Shown: positions 36,185 to 45,588 of the stretch, one piece after another
Layout: each line of letters begins with the position of its first letter
How positions within the stretch are numbered: the first letter of the stretch is position 1
From: Actinopolyspora alba
GTDB lineage: Bacteria; Actinomycetota; Actinomycetes; Mycobacteriales; Pseudonocardiaceae
Assembly: GCF_900112765.1 (NCBI RefSeq)
Contig: NZ_FOMZ01000004.1
Span: forward strand, 49,446-113,445
DNA: 64,000 nucleotides
Direction of reading: 5' to 3'
The notes under the pieces: generated by a model
Databases searched by the model: none
Told to the model about the DNA's origin: nothing
What the model saw: only the letters and a program-made list of their open reading frames with translations
Position numbers and translations under genes: made by a program

Positions 36185-37528
36185 GTGTCCACTCCAGACG
36201 GATCCGACAACAGCACTACAGCGACGAACACCACCACAGCGGCCGAGCCCCGCCTGTCCCGCGTGGTCGTTCCCACCGCGACGGCACTGGCGCTGACCGC
36301 CCCGGGACAGACCCCGGCCGTGTCGGTCTTCGTCGATCCGATCATCGAGTCGCTGGGACTCTCCCGCACCGTGGTCTCGACCGCCTACATGGCGGGTTCT
36401 ATCTCCGGCGCGCTCGTCATGCCGCTGCTGGGGCGTGTCATCGACCGCTTCGGCCCCCGCACGATCATGGCCGCCATCGGTGCCTGCTTCGGGATCATCC
36501 TGCTCGCCGCGTCCACCGTGTCCGGCATCATCGGCCTGACCGCGGCCTTCATCGGAATCCGGGTCGGCGGGCAGGGAGCGCTCAACCTGGTGGCCACCAC
36601 CACCGTGGCCGTGTACGTCCACCGCCGCCGCGGCTTCGCGATGGGACTCACCTCGGCCATCGGCACGGCGGGCATCTCCCTTGTGCCGGTGCTGCTCGAA
36701 CGGCTCGTCTCCCAGCTGGGCTGGCGCGAGGTCTGGGCCCTGGAAGGGACGGTCGTCCTCGCGCTCGTCGTCCCCGCCGCGCTGCTCGTCCTACCGCGCG
36801 ACCCACCCCGACCCGAAGGACACCGGGGGGAGTCCGCTTCCGGTGGCGGAACCGGGCGCCGTAACGGCCCTGCCGTGGACTGGACGCTGTCCGAGGCGAT
36901 GCGCACCGGCATGTTCTGGGTCGTCGCGAGCGGTGTCGGGGTGTGCAGCCTCGTGGCGACCGCGCTGACCTTCCACCAGGTCTCGCTGCTCGGCGAGCGG
37001 GGACTGAGCGCCGCGCAGGCCGCGGCCGTGTTCATCCCCCAGACACTGGCCGGACTCGCCGCCAGCTTCCTGCTCGGCTGGCTCGCCGACCACGTGGCCG
37101 ACCGCGTGCTCATCGTCGCCACCATGACCGTCCTCGCCGTGGCCACGCTCGGCGCCGGATGGGTCCACCCCGGTTGGACCGCCTTCGCCTACGGACTCGC
37201 GCTCGGCGTGTGCACCAACGGCATCCGCACCCTGGAAGCGGTGGCCTTTCCCCGCTGCTTCGGGCTGCGTCACATCGGATCCATCCGAGGGGTGGTCCAC
37301 TCCGTCACAGTGGGAGCCTCCGCCTTCGGGCCGCCGCTGCTGGCGATCGGACGTTCGATGACCGTGTCCTACCGCCCCGTGCTTCTCATGCTCTGCCTGC
37401 TGCCCGTCGCGGTCGTCGTGGCCGCTGTGCTGACCAGGGACCCGCCACCGGCGCCGCCCAACCGTCCCCCGACCGAGCGGGACGAGGAGCAGCCCGCCGC
37501 CGGTCCGGCCGAGGATCGGTCCGACTGA
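36185..37528 (+). CDS. MFS transporter
   Basis: A 447-residue protein from GTG 36185 behind GAGGAA; the upstream in-frame part to 36077 is not transporter-like. Twelve hydrophobic segments are visible, with an inter-domain loop at about 215-250 and the MFS-type GRVIDRFGPRTIM after the second segment. Layout resembles the oxalate/monocarboxylate branch. The C-terminal tail is proline- and glutamate-rich. Substrate unknown. It follows prfC by about 100 nt. Confidence 0.88.
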   Translation: MSTPDGSDNSTTATNTTTAAEPRLSRVVVPTATALALTAPGQTPAVSVFVDPIIESLGLSRTVVSTAYMAGSISGALVMPLLGRVIDRFGPRTIMAAIGACFGIILLAASTVSGIIGLTAAFIGIRVGGQGALNLVATTTVAVYVHRRRGFAMGLTSAIGTAGISLVPVLLERLVSQLGWREVWALEGTVVLALVVPAALLVLPRDPPRPEGHRGESASGGGTGRRNGPAVDWTLSEAMRTGMFWVVASGVGVCSLVATALTFHQVSLLGERGLSAAQAAAVFIPQTLAGLAASFLLGWLADHVADRVLIVATMTVLAVATLGAGWVHPGWTAFAYGLALGVCTNGIRTLEAVAFPRCFGLRHIGSIRGVVHSVTVGASAFGPPLLAIGRSMTVSYRPVLLMLCLLPVAVVVAAVLTRDPPPAPPNRPPTERDEEQPAAGPAEDRSD

Positions 37529-37539
37529 CGCCACGACGC

Positions 37540-38016
37540 TCACTCGTCCGGCGGAAGGAGCGGACCGCCGAGCCATCTCTGGAACACGAGGTTCGTGTGC
37601 ACCAGGGCTATCTCGTCACGTGCGGTGAGTTCGTCGAGCACCAGTCGTTGCAGAGCGTTCGCGTTCTCCGCCGCCACGTGGATGAGGAAGTCGTCGGGGC
37701 CCGTCAGGTGGTAGAGCTCGCGGGTCTCGGGCTGGTTGAGGACGTGCTCGACGAAGGGATCCACCAGCGGACGACGATGCGGCTGCATCCGGACGTAGAG
37801 CAGCGCTTCCAGCGGTCGATCGAGCTTGGCCGGATCGACTCGTAGCTGATACCCCACGATGACTCCGGTTTCGCGGAGTCTGTTCACCCGGTCCAGACAA
37901 GTGGACGGCGCGATCCCGACCGTCGCGGCCAGTTCTTTGTTGGGTAGCCGGGCATTGTTCTGCAGTGCCGCCAGAATTTTGAGATCCACCGAATCCAATG
38001 GGACAGACCGGGACAT
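37540..38016 (-). CDS. Lrp/AsnC-family transcriptional regulator
   Basis: A 158-residue protein. The N-terminal helix-turn-helix reads LPNKELAATVGIAPSTCLDR and the C-terminal RAM domain covers about 70-150. It is divergent from the LysE-type exporter at 38122, the classical arrangement in which the regulator senses an amino acid and induces its exporter. Confidence 0.93.
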   Translation of the reverse strand: MSRSVPLDSVDLKILAALQNNARLPNKELAATVGIAPSTCLDRVNRLRETGVIVGYQLRVDPAKLDRPLEALLYVRMQPHRRPLVDPFVEHVLNQPETRELYHLTGPDDFLIHVAAENANALQRLVLDELTARDEIALVHTNLVFQRWLGGPLLPPDE

Positions 38017-38121
38017 TGGTCGAATTCTACACGGATGTGTTGTCCCATACCGTGTTGTCAGCGGAGACTTTGGTCCAGTCGCGCCGAGAATGTTGAACCG
38101 GTCTCACCCAATTGGACCTTT

Positions 38122-38751
38122 ATGATCGAGCATGTTTTCGTCTTCATCGGCACGACCGTGCTGATGCTGGTCGTCCCCGGACCGGATTTCGTGCTGGTGA
38201 CCAGGAATGCCGTGGCCGGTGACCGGACTCGGGGCTACCGGACGATGGTGGGCATCTGCGCGGGACTGGCGTTGCTGACCATGATCACTGCCAGTGGGCT
38301 GGCAGCGGTGATAGCGGCCAGCACCACCATGCTGACGATCCTGCGCATGGTTGGAGGTATCTACCTCCTGGCGCTCGGTGGCTTCGTCCTGCTGTCGCTG
38401 TGGCGCCGGCGGCAACGTCCTCCCGCCACGGCCCCACCGCCGCCGCGACGGGCGAACTCGCCGTTCCTGCAGGGATTTCTCAACAACGTGCTCAACCCGA
38501 AGGCACTGCTGTTCTACCTCACCTTCATGCCGCAGTTCCTGCTCGCGTCGGGGCCGCCCGTGTTCGTGCAGACCCTGTTCATGGGGATGCTGGTGGTCGG
38601 CTGTGCCGCGACGTGGTGGACCCTGTACGTCACCGCGCTCGGTTCGATCCACACCACGCTCGCACGCGGGTCCGTCCGCACCGCCGTCGACGCCGGGGCG
38701 GGGACAGCGCTCGGCGCGCTCGGCGCGGTGGCTCTCGTGGGGGGACTGTGA
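38122..38751 (+). CDS. LysE-family amino acid exporter
   Basis: A 209-residue protein with about six transmembrane segments. The start VLMLVVPGPDFVLVTRNAV and the later FLNNVLNPKALLFYLTFMPQF are LysE/RhtB signatures. It is divergent from the Lrp gene, with 105 nt between them. Substrate probably an amino acid or close analogue. Confidence 0.92.
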   Translation: MIEHVFVFIGTTVLMLVVPGPDFVLVTRNAVAGDRTRGYRTMVGICAGLALLTMITASGLAAVIAASTTMLTILRMVGGIYLLALGGFVLLSLWRRRQRPPATAPPPPRRANSPFLQGFLNNVLNPKALLFYLTFMPQFLLASGPPVFVQTLFMGMLVVGCAATWWTLYVTALGSIHTTLARGSVRTAVDAGAGTALGALGAVALVGGL

Positions 38752-38761
38752 GATCCTGCGG

Positions 38762-38784
38762 GTTGCTCTCGCGCCGAGAGCGAC
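38762..38784 (+). terminator. hairpin after the LysE gene
   Basis: GTTGCTCTCG and CGAGAGCGAC form a 10-bp stem (one G-U) with a 3-nt loop, 10 nt after the stop codon. No T run. Confidence 0.45.
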
Positions 38785-38947
38785 GGAAGGCTCTCCCCGC
38801 GAGGGATTCCGGACGGTTTCCGGTTCCTCGGATTCCTCGCGGCGGAGTCCCGTCGGGACCCGTCGTCGACGACACAGTGTTCGGACCGCCGTGCCCGCGA
38901 CACCGTGTCGTCACCTACGAGATCCGACGTGGCGATTCCACTCCGTC

Positions 38948-40858
38948 TCACACGCCGCCGCGCGCTGAGCACTCGCGGCGCCTCGACTCCACCCGAGCGA
39001 CGTAGTGGGCGGTCTCCTCGTGGTTGGTGGAGCGTGCGAGCTCGGCGAACCCTTCGCGGAAGAGCAACCGCACGGGGGTGTGCACCCGCTCGGGCGGACC
39101 TGGCAGTTCTCCGGACGCCTTGGCCGTGTGGACGAGCTCGGGGACGTCGTGCGAGTACTCCCGGTCGACGGCCCAGTAACGCAGTGCTCCTTCCGCGACC
39201 GGTTCGGCCTCGGGGAACCCGCGTTTCTCCGCGTCGGGGAGCGGACGGGTGTCCAGGTCGAAACGCAGCACCTCACCGACGGCCTCGCGCCACTCGACAG
39301 GTACGGCGTGACTGAGGCGGTCGTGCCACCAGTCGACCACGAGGCTTTCGAACTCGGGCTCGGTGAAGCAGTACTCCAGTGCGGGTGCCAATGAGTCGGG
39401 ATCGGCGGTCGAGCGCTCCGCCGCCTGGGTGAGCAACCGGGCTCCCGGCCGGTTCTGCTCGTCGACGTAGTCCGCCAACGACAGAATGGCCTCCGACTGG
39501 GTCATGCTCCCGGTCGCCCGGAGCACCGGGAAGATGTTCCGGAGGACGACGTTCTCGGCGAGCAGGCGTGCCCAGAACAGGAAACGCTGCATCCGTAGAT
39601 TCTCGGACAGGCTCACGTCCTTGTTCGCCAGCACGTACTCGAAGTCGTCGCGGTCGCCGCGGACGGTGACGAAACCGTAGAGCTCCCGACGTTCGGTGTA
39701 GTCGGTGTTGGGCAACAGCAGCAGGGGGTAGGCCGCGATGCGGGACACGTGCTTGGCGAGTTCGTCATAACCGGCCAGGAACGAGTCCGGGGACTCCCCC
39801 GGAGCTCCCCATATGAGTTCGGCGTACGCGTCGAGCCCCTCGGCCGCCAGCCACTCCGCCAACTCGCGCCACTGATTGATCTTCATGTTGCGTCGGTTCA
39901 TGTTGGACAGCGTGTCGACGTCCAGCGTCTGCAGAGCGAGCGTGAAGGAGCTCTGCAGGCCAGCGTCCCGCATGAGTCGCACTATTCCGTAGAACATCGC
40001 GTTCTTGTTCTTGGCCCACGACGTCTCCAGGGCGACCGGATAGCCGTACCTGCTCTTGACGGCGATGAGGTCCTCGACGAACTCCATGTCCTGCGGCAGC
40101 ATTCCGAAGTTCGCGTCGCAGAGCACTATCGTCTCGGCCCCGGCCCGCGCCAGCGCCTCGAGTTCTCGACGTAACCTCTCCCGGGAGAACGCGCGAACTT
40201 TCTGCCCCACCGCGCCGCCCCAGAAGCAGAACGCGCAGTGATAGGGGCACCCCCGGTTGGTCTCCAGCAGCGCGACGTCGTACCGGAAACGACCGTTGTC
40301 GTCGAGCAACGGTACGGAACCGTTCAGAATGGGGGAAGGTATCTCGTCCAGGTCCGTTATCCGGTCCCGTGCCGGGGTCGTGACCAGCTGTCCGTCGGTG
40401 TCGTGGAAAGAGATGTCGTCGATTTCGGAGTAGTTGCGCTCGTCGAGCAGCGCGTGCAGGAGATCCCGGAACGTGAACTCGCCTTCGCCGTTGACGACGA
40501 CGTCCACCGCGTCGCAGTTGTTGAACACGCGTGTGGCCTGGTGGGCGACGTGGTTACCACCGAAGACGATCACGCACTCCGGATTGGCCTGCTTGATCGA
40601 TTCGGCCACGGCGGAGAACTGTCGAACATTCCAACCCAGCACGGAGAATCCGACGACGTCGGGTACTCCGCCCCGAAGGAGTTGGATCGCCATTTCGATC
40701 GGGGTGACATCACCCGGAAAATTCTCTATCGAGATATCGCATTCTTCCCGTAGGCGGGTGTCGCTCTCGACGGAAGCGGCCAGGTATCCCGCCGCGAGCG
40801 GCATGGACTCCTTGGACATGTGCCATACACCCTGCTGGACGAGCTTCACTGTGAGCAT
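38948..40858 (-). CDS. cobalamin-binding radical SAM enzyme
   Basis: A 636-residue protein from ATG 40858 (MLTVKLVQQG); a longer in-frame start at 40993 gives a basic, proline-rich extension and is less likely. The N-terminal Rossmann-type B12 domain (about 20-150) has DVVGFSVLGWNV, VIVFGGNH and VVVNGEGEFTF. The radical SAM cluster is GCPYHCAFC (about C204, C208, C211). Class B enzymes of this type often methylate unactivated carbon or phosphorus. The substrate is unknown. It is divergent from DUF2000 and SAM-hydrolase genes; no clear precursor peptide is visible. Confidence 0.9.
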   Translation of the reverse strand: MLTVKLVQQGVWHMSKESMPLAAGYLAASVESDTRLREECDISIENFPGDVTPIEMAIQLLRGGVPDVVGFSVLGWNVRQFSAVAESIKQANPECVIVFGGNHVAHQATRVFNNCDAVDVVVNGEGEFTFRDLLHALLDERNYSEIDDISFHDTDGQLVTTPARDRITDLDEIPSPILNGSVPLLDDNGRFRYDVALLETNRGCPYHCAFCFWGGAVGQKVRAFSRERLRRELEALARAGAETIVLCDANFGMLPQDMEFVEDLIAVKSRYGYPVALETSWAKNKNAMFYGIVRLMRDAGLQSSFTLALQTLDVDTLSNMNRRNMKINQWRELAEWLAAEGLDAYAELIWGAPGESPDSFLAGYDELAKHVSRIAAYPLLLLPNTDYTERRELYGFVTVRGDRDDFEYVLANKDVSLSENLRMQRFLFWARLLAENVVLRNIFPVLRATGSMTQSEAILSLADYVDEQNRPGARLLTQAAERSTADPDSLAPALEYCFTEPEFESLVVDWWHDRLSHAVPVEWREAVGEVLRFDLDTRPLPDAEKRGFPEAEPVAEGALRYWAVDREYSHDVPELVHTAKASGELPGPPERVHTPVRLLFREGFAELARSTNHEETAHYVARVESRRRECSARGGV

Positions 40859-41264
40859 CGGTATTTCCCAATCAGTCGGGACCGTTCGTCGGGAACACGC
40901 GGATACGAGCAGATAGGGCACCCCGGCCGGGGTCGGTGTGGGGGTCGCGAGGAATTTTTTACGCCGCCGAAACATCGTTGTGTTCGTCCCCACCGCGGCT
41001 GCGATTCAGCGCGACCTGATCGCAGTCTCCTGGTTTGTGATCAGTGTGTCAACGCTCGGTTTTTGTGTTTGTTCGGAAATCCTACGGTATGCACCGTATT
41101 CGATATCGAAAGATTCCTTGCCGACTCTCTCGGATTTTGTTCGTGCTGAGAGGTGTTTCGGCGAATTTGATCCGGATTTAGTGACACAGGGGGGTGTGTT
41201 GGGCAAGCTGTTGATCAAACCCGGCACCTTTTCGTTGCCGTCTTCCCGCACATGAGGGGGTTCG
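40859..41264. other. AT-richer divergent promoter region
   Basis: About 400 nt between the radical SAM and DUF2000 genes, with lower GC than both. Short frames exist on both strands but none has a convincing ribosome site. It should hold both promoters. Confidence 0.5.
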
Positions 41265-41675
41265 ATGTCCGACCAGGAGGACGAGGAGCTGTGTGTACTC
41301 GTGCTCGACGAGGAGCTGCCGCGATGGCTCGCTGCCAACACCACCGCGGTGCTGGGCGTGGCGCTCGGTGCTCACGGCCTCATTCGGACGGGGCCGGAGC
41401 TCGAGGACGCGGCGGGGGAGGTCCATCCGGGGATAGGGACCAGGCCGCTCCCGGTTCTCGGGGCGCCCGGTGCGGAGCTGCCCGCGCTCCGGCGTAAGGC
41501 CATCGGCTCGGGTGTCGTGGTGATCGACTTCAACGAGGCGGCCCGCAGCAGCCGTTCGTACGATGAATACGAGAAGAATATACGCATGGACGGCATGGGG
41601 TATCTCGGAATCGCGCTCCACGGGCCGCGCAAGGCCGTGAAGTCCATTTCGGGAAACCTGAAAAGCCTTCGATGA
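41265..41675 (+). CDS. DUF2000-family protein
   Basis: A 136-residue protein from ATG 41265 behind GAGGGGG. The start CVLVLDEELPRWLAANTTAV and the later GVVVIDFNEAARSS fit DUF2000, a small fold related to peptidyl-tRNA hydrolase 2. Function unknown. It lies 69 nt before the SAM hydrolase gene and probably shares a transcript with it. Confidence 0.8.
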   Translation: MSDQEDEELCVLVLDEELPRWLAANTTAVLGVALGAHGLIRTGPELEDAAGEVHPGIGTRPLPVLGAPGAELPALRRKAIGSGVVVIDFNEAARSSRSYDEYEKNIRMDGMGYLGIALHGPRKAVKSISGNLKSLR

Positions 41676-41744
41676 AGGTGTGTCGAAGTATTGTTTTGAT
41701 CAGAGCGTTTCTGGTGCTCGAACAGTGGGATCGGGGTTACTTTG

Positions 41745-42557
41745 ATGTCTCGCAAAAAATGGATCACTTTTCTGACCGACTACGGCCTGGAAAACAAGTT
41801 CGTGGGTATCTGCCACGGAGTCATGGCTCGTATCGCCCCAGACGCGCGCGTGATCGACGTTACCCACCTCGTGCCGCGTGGTGATCTCGGGCACGGTGCC
41901 GAGATATTCCGGCAGGCCGTTCCTTATCTGCCGGAGGACGCCGTGCACCTCACAGTGGTCGATCCCGGTGTGGGTACCCCGCGCAAGCCCGTCGTCCTCG
42001 TGGTCGGTGACCAGCTCTTCGTGGGGCCGGACAACGGGATGATGCTGCGTGCGGCGGATGAGCTGGGTGGCGTCGACGCCGCGTACGCACTCGACGATCC
42101 CGGCTTCCGGCTCGGCACCATCTCGAACACCTTCCACGGACGCGACATCTTCGCCCCGGCGGCCGCGCATCTCGCCGCCGGTGTCGCGCCGGAGGAGTTC
42201 GGTCCCGCTGTTCCGGTCGACGAGCTGATCCGCATCCCCGATCCCGTCCGCCGTAACGAGGGGGACACGTTCTACGCCGAGGTCGTCGTCGAGGACCGCT
42301 TCGGGAACCTGCAGACATCGCTGGATTCCGGGTTCCTCGAGTCGGGTGGGGCCACGGTCGGGACCAAACTCGAGTTGATCTCGAACGGGGAGACGTACCC
42401 GATCCCCTTCGTACACACGTTCGGCAGCGTCGCCGAAGGCGAGGCACTGGCCCACATCGACTCCGCGGACCGGCTCGCCGTCGCGGTCAACCTGGGCAGC
42501 GCGGCGAACAAGTTCTCGCTGCACGAGGGCGACACACTCACGCTGCGGCGCTCTTGA
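41745..42557 (+). CDS. S-adenosylmethionine hydrolase (SAM hydroxide adenosyltransferase, DUF62)
   Basis: A 270-residue member of the fluorinase/chlorinase superfamily. The start TFLTDYGLENKFVG and the catalytic set DPGVGTPR (D73, R80) with TFHGRD (H131) match the Asp-Arg-His triad of SAM-hydrolysing members, which give adenosine and methionine. A halogenating role is not indicated. Start is ATG 41745; a TTG three bases earlier is the alternative. Linkage to a SAM-consuming B12 radical enzyme is notable. Confidence 0.92.
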   Translation: MSRKKWITFLTDYGLENKFVGICHGVMARIAPDARVIDVTHLVPRGDLGHGAEIFRQAVPYLPEDAVHLTVVDPGVGTPRKPVVLVVGDQLFVGPDNGMMLRAADELGGVDAAYALDDPGFRLGTISNTFHGRDIFAPAAAHLAAGVAPEEFGPAVPVDELIRIPDPVRRNEGDTFYAEVVVEDRFGNLQTSLDSGFLESGGATVGTKLELISNGETYPIPFVHTFGSVAEGEALAHIDSADRLAVAVNLGSAANKFSLHEGDTLTLRRS

Positions 42558-42594
42558 GCGTCGGTGGCACGGCAGCGGAAACGTAGTCCGTCGT

Positions 42595-42615
42595 GGCCCG
42601 GTTCGCAGCCGGGCC
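42595..42615 (+). terminator. hairpin in the gene-free stretch after the SAM hydrolase
   Basis: GGCCCGG and CCGGGCC form a 7-bp stem, and a second GC-rich inverted repeat follows at once. No T run. The rest of 42558-42953 holds no gene I can support. Confidence 0.45.
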
Positions 42616-42953
42616 ACGCGGCGCCCTGCCGCGTCGCGCTCGTGCGGCGCGACGCCGCCCTAACCTCCCACGACGAACGAGCCGGTGCCTCGTACCACGA
42701 TCCGGAAGGCTCTCCACCGGAGCCGGGTTCGTGATTTCGTGTGGGAGTGGCAGTTTCGACACCTGTTCGCCGCGAAGCGGCGATGATCACCTCCGAGCCC
42801 GCCTTGCGAGGCCGTTCCGGAGCGTTCCGCGTCATCGCGGTACGTCGACGTGGGGTGCCGTCCTCCCGCACAGCCCCCGCTTCGAGTGCGGCGGCTCCGG
42901 TGCGAGGCTCGCGACCCCTGTCGGGAGCACGCCGGACGGGAGGGCGGTGAACG

Positions 42954-44156
42954 GTGCGAAAGCGTTCGGTGTGGCTGCTGGTGGCGATCGCGGCGCTGGC
43001 GCTGAACCTGCGCCCGCCGTTCACGGCGGCGGGCGCGCTGCTGCCGGACATCGCGGCCGGACTGGGGATGTCCCCCGGGCTCGCGGGTCTGCTGCCGACC
43101 CTGCCGGTGGTCTGCCTCGGCGTGTTCGCGCTCGCGGCCACCTCCATCCGCCGCCGGTGGGGCGACGAGGGCGTGGTCGCGGTCTGCCTGCCGCTGCTGG
43201 TGCTGGGCAGTCTGCTCCGCGCGGGGCCGGGCACGGTGACGCTGTTCGGCGGCACGATCGTGGTCGGCGCGGCCGTCGGAATCGCCAACGTCACGCTCCC
43301 CGCGCTGATCAAGCGGGAGTACCCGGGCAGCGTGACGCTGGTGACCTCGCTCTACACCGTGTTCCTCACGCTCGGCAGCAGCCTCGCCGCGGCGCTGGCC
43401 GTGCCGCTGATGCGTGCCGCCGGCGGCTCCTGGCGGGTGCCGCTGATCGCGCTGGCCGGGCTCGCCCTGCTGGCCGGTCTCGTGTGGCTGCCGTTCCTGC
43501 GGCGTGGTCGCGCGGTCGCCCCCGGTTCCGGCGTTTCGGCCGTGCGACTGCTGCGCAGCCCGCTGGCCTGGCAGGTGACCGCGTTCATGGGGCTGCAGTC
43601 GCTGCTGGCCTACGTGGTGTTCGGCTGGCTGCCCACCATCGCCCAGGACCGCGGGATGGCCGCCACCGCCGCTGGACTGGTGCTCTCGGTGTCCACGCTG
43701 GTGCAGGCGCTCGGCGCCATGGCACTGCCGCTGCTGGCGGGCAGGCGTGCGGACCAGCGGGTGCTGGGCGTGTCGCTGCTGGCGGTCTCGGCGCTGGGAC
43801 TGCTCGGGGTCTTCCTGGCGCCGCTCTCCTGGATGTGGGTGGCGGCCGTGGTGCTCGGCTTCGGGATGGGCGCGCTGTTCGGCCTCGCGCTGAGCGTGAT
43901 CGGGCTGCGTGCCTCGGACGCCGCCGTGGCGTCCCGGTTGTCGGCGATGGCGCAGGCGGTGGGGTATCTGGTCGCGGCTACCGGGCCACTGCTCGTCGGG
44001 CTGCTGCACCAGATCAGCGGTGGTTGGACGCTGTCGATGTGGCTGCTGCTGGCGGTGTGCCTGTTCGGCGCGCTGGCCGCGCTCGGTGCGGGGAGGCCAC
44101 TGCGCATCGGTGCGGAATCGACGGTGCGCCGTTCGGGGGAGCGCTCGGTGGGCTGA
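42954..44156 (+). CDS. CynX/NimT-type MFS transporter
   Basis: A 400-residue protein from GTG 42954 behind GGGAGGG. LNLRPPFTAAGALLPDI at the start is the signature of the CynX/NimT branch (cyanate, nitroimidazole and similar exporters). About twelve transmembrane segments. It is followed by an IclR regulator on the same strand, 137 nt downstream. Confidence 0.92.
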   Translation: MRKRSVWLLVAIAALALNLRPPFTAAGALLPDIAAGLGMSPGLAGLLPTLPVVCLGVFALAATSIRRRWGDEGVVAVCLPLLVLGSLLRAGPGTVTLFGGTIVVGAAVGIANVTLPALIKREYPGSVTLVTSLYTVFLTLGSSLAAALAVPLMRAAGGSWRVPLIALAGLALLAGLVWLPFLRRGRAVAPGSGVSAVRLLRSPLAWQVTAFMGLQSLLAYVVFGWLPTIAQDRGMAATAAGLVLSVSTLVQALGAMALPLLAGRRADQRVLGVSLLAVSALGLLGVFLAPLSWMWVAAVVLGFGMGALFGLALSVIGLRASDAAVASRLSAMAQAVGYLVAATGPLLVGLLHQISGGWTLSMWLLLAVCLFGALAALGAGRPLRIGAESTVRRSGERSVG

Positions 44157-44293
44157 TCACCGAATCCGCTGTGTGCGTCGTTTCACCCTCCCAGTATCTT
44201 TCCGGGTGAGGGCCGGTACGTGGCAGGTATTCGCGACGCGGCGACCGCGTCCCACGACCGGGTTCCCCGACGCCGAGGAATCGGGAGAGGTCG

Positions 44294-45073
44294 ATGGCGG
44301 GCAACAGCAGGCAGTCAGGTCGTTCGGTCACCGAGCGTGCGCTGAGCGTGCTCACCGCCTTCGGCCCGGACGCCGACAGGTTGTCGTTGACCGAGATCTC
44401 CCACCGTGCCGAGATCCCGCTGGCCACCGCGCACCGCCTGGTGGGGGAGCTGGAGAACTGGGGCGCGTTGCAGCGCGAGTCCGACGGGCGCTACGCGATC
44501 GGGTTGCGGCTGTGGGAGCTCGGGCTGCTCGCTCCGGTGCACACCGGGCTGCGCGGTGTGGCGATGCCCCACATGCAGCAGCTGCACGAGCAGACCGGCG
44601 CCAACGTGCAGCTGGCGGTGCGCGACGGGCTGCAGGCCGTCTACGTGGAGAAGCTCACCGGCAGGCGCTCCACCCCGATCATCTCCCGCAGCGGCGGCAG
44701 GCTGCCGCTGCACACCACCGGTGTGGGCAAGGTGCTGCTGGCACACGCCTCGCGGGACGAGGTGCAGGAGTACTGCGCCCACCACCTCTCCCGCCACACC
44801 CCCTACACGATCGTCGAGCCGGGCAGGCTGGTGCGCGAGATCGGTGGGATCCAGCGGCGCGGTTTCGCCTGGACCACCGAGGAGATGACGCTGGGTTCCT
44901 GCTCGGTGGCCGTGCCCGTGCGTTCCGAGGGCGAGGTGGTGGCCGCGCTCGGGCTGGTGGTGGACAGCGCGCGCGCCGAGGTCGCCAAGCTGGTCCGGCC
45001 GCTCTCCCGGGCCGCCGGGTCGATCGGGGAGCGGTTGGCCGAGGCGAACCGGACGACTGCCGGTGTGGACTGA
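44294..45073 (+). CDS. IclR-family transcriptional regulator
   Basis: A 259-residue protein behind GGGAGAGG. The N-terminal helix-turn-helix (LSLTEISHRAEIPLATAHRL) and the C-terminal effector domain (PLHTTGVGKVLLAHA and AVPVRSEGEVVAALGL) are typical. It likely controls a catabolic or transport operon; the preceding MFS gene is the nearest candidate. Confidence 0.94.
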   Translation: MAGNSRQSGRSVTERALSVLTAFGPDADRLSLTEISHRAEIPLATAHRLVGELENWGALQRESDGRYAIGLRLWELGLLAPVHTGLRGVAMPHMQQLHEQTGANVQLAVRDGLQAVYVEKLTGRRSTPIISRSGGRLPLHTTGVGKVLLAHASRDEVQEYCAHHLSRHTPYTIVEPGRLVREIGGIQRRGFAWTTEEMTLGSCSVAVPVRSEGEVVAALGLVVDSARAEVAKLVRPLSRAAGSIGERLAEANRTTAGVD

Positions 45074-45588
45074 TCGAGGTTTTCCGGTCGGGGCCGCTCG
45101 TAATCGGTCCGATTCGGGCACATCGCCGACCGCCCGGGCCGTCCGGAGCCGGATCCGCCGAAAGCTCCTCGGAAGGATCGTCCGCGCGACCCGCCCCGAG
45201 CTCCTTTCGGGGATGTTCCCGAGTTCCGTCCCTCGATGATCCGGCGTGTGCTGGGTGGTTGTGGGGATCCGCCCCGCTGTGGCCGAATCATGTCGGCTGT
45301 TCACTCGGATGGTGAAAATCAGCGAGAGGTGTCGGGTGTCGGTTCGCCGCGTGCTCACCCGAATGGCGGTCAAGCCGGACCGAATTTCCCGAACCATTCA
45401 GCTACCGGTCACCGACGTCTACTGGCCGTCTGTCGCAGCGAACGCGAGGTGAGCGCATAGAACCCCCTCGTGGCTGTTCTAGTCGGGTGCACGTGCAGAT
45501 GCGCCGAGTAGGCGGAGCCGGAGCCGTTCCGACGGTTCCGCCCGCTTCGGCCGTTGGTTTCGCGCAATCACCCTTGGAGGCGGGAAAA
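45074..45588. other. gene-free region
   Basis: About 515 nt without a convincing frame, repeat or strong hairpin. It contains the likely promoter of the next gene. Confidence 0.45.

Noticed and set aside
41006-41344. Minus-strand short frame between the B12 radical SAM and DUF2000 genes as a precursor peptide
   Set aside because: No ribosome site, overlaps the start of the DUF2000 gene and carries no leader-core pattern or repeated residues.
41745-42557. A halogenase (fluorinase/chlorinase) reading of the DUF62 gene
   Set aside because: The Asp-Arg-His triad matches SAM-hydrolysing members, and no halogen-site loop is evident.
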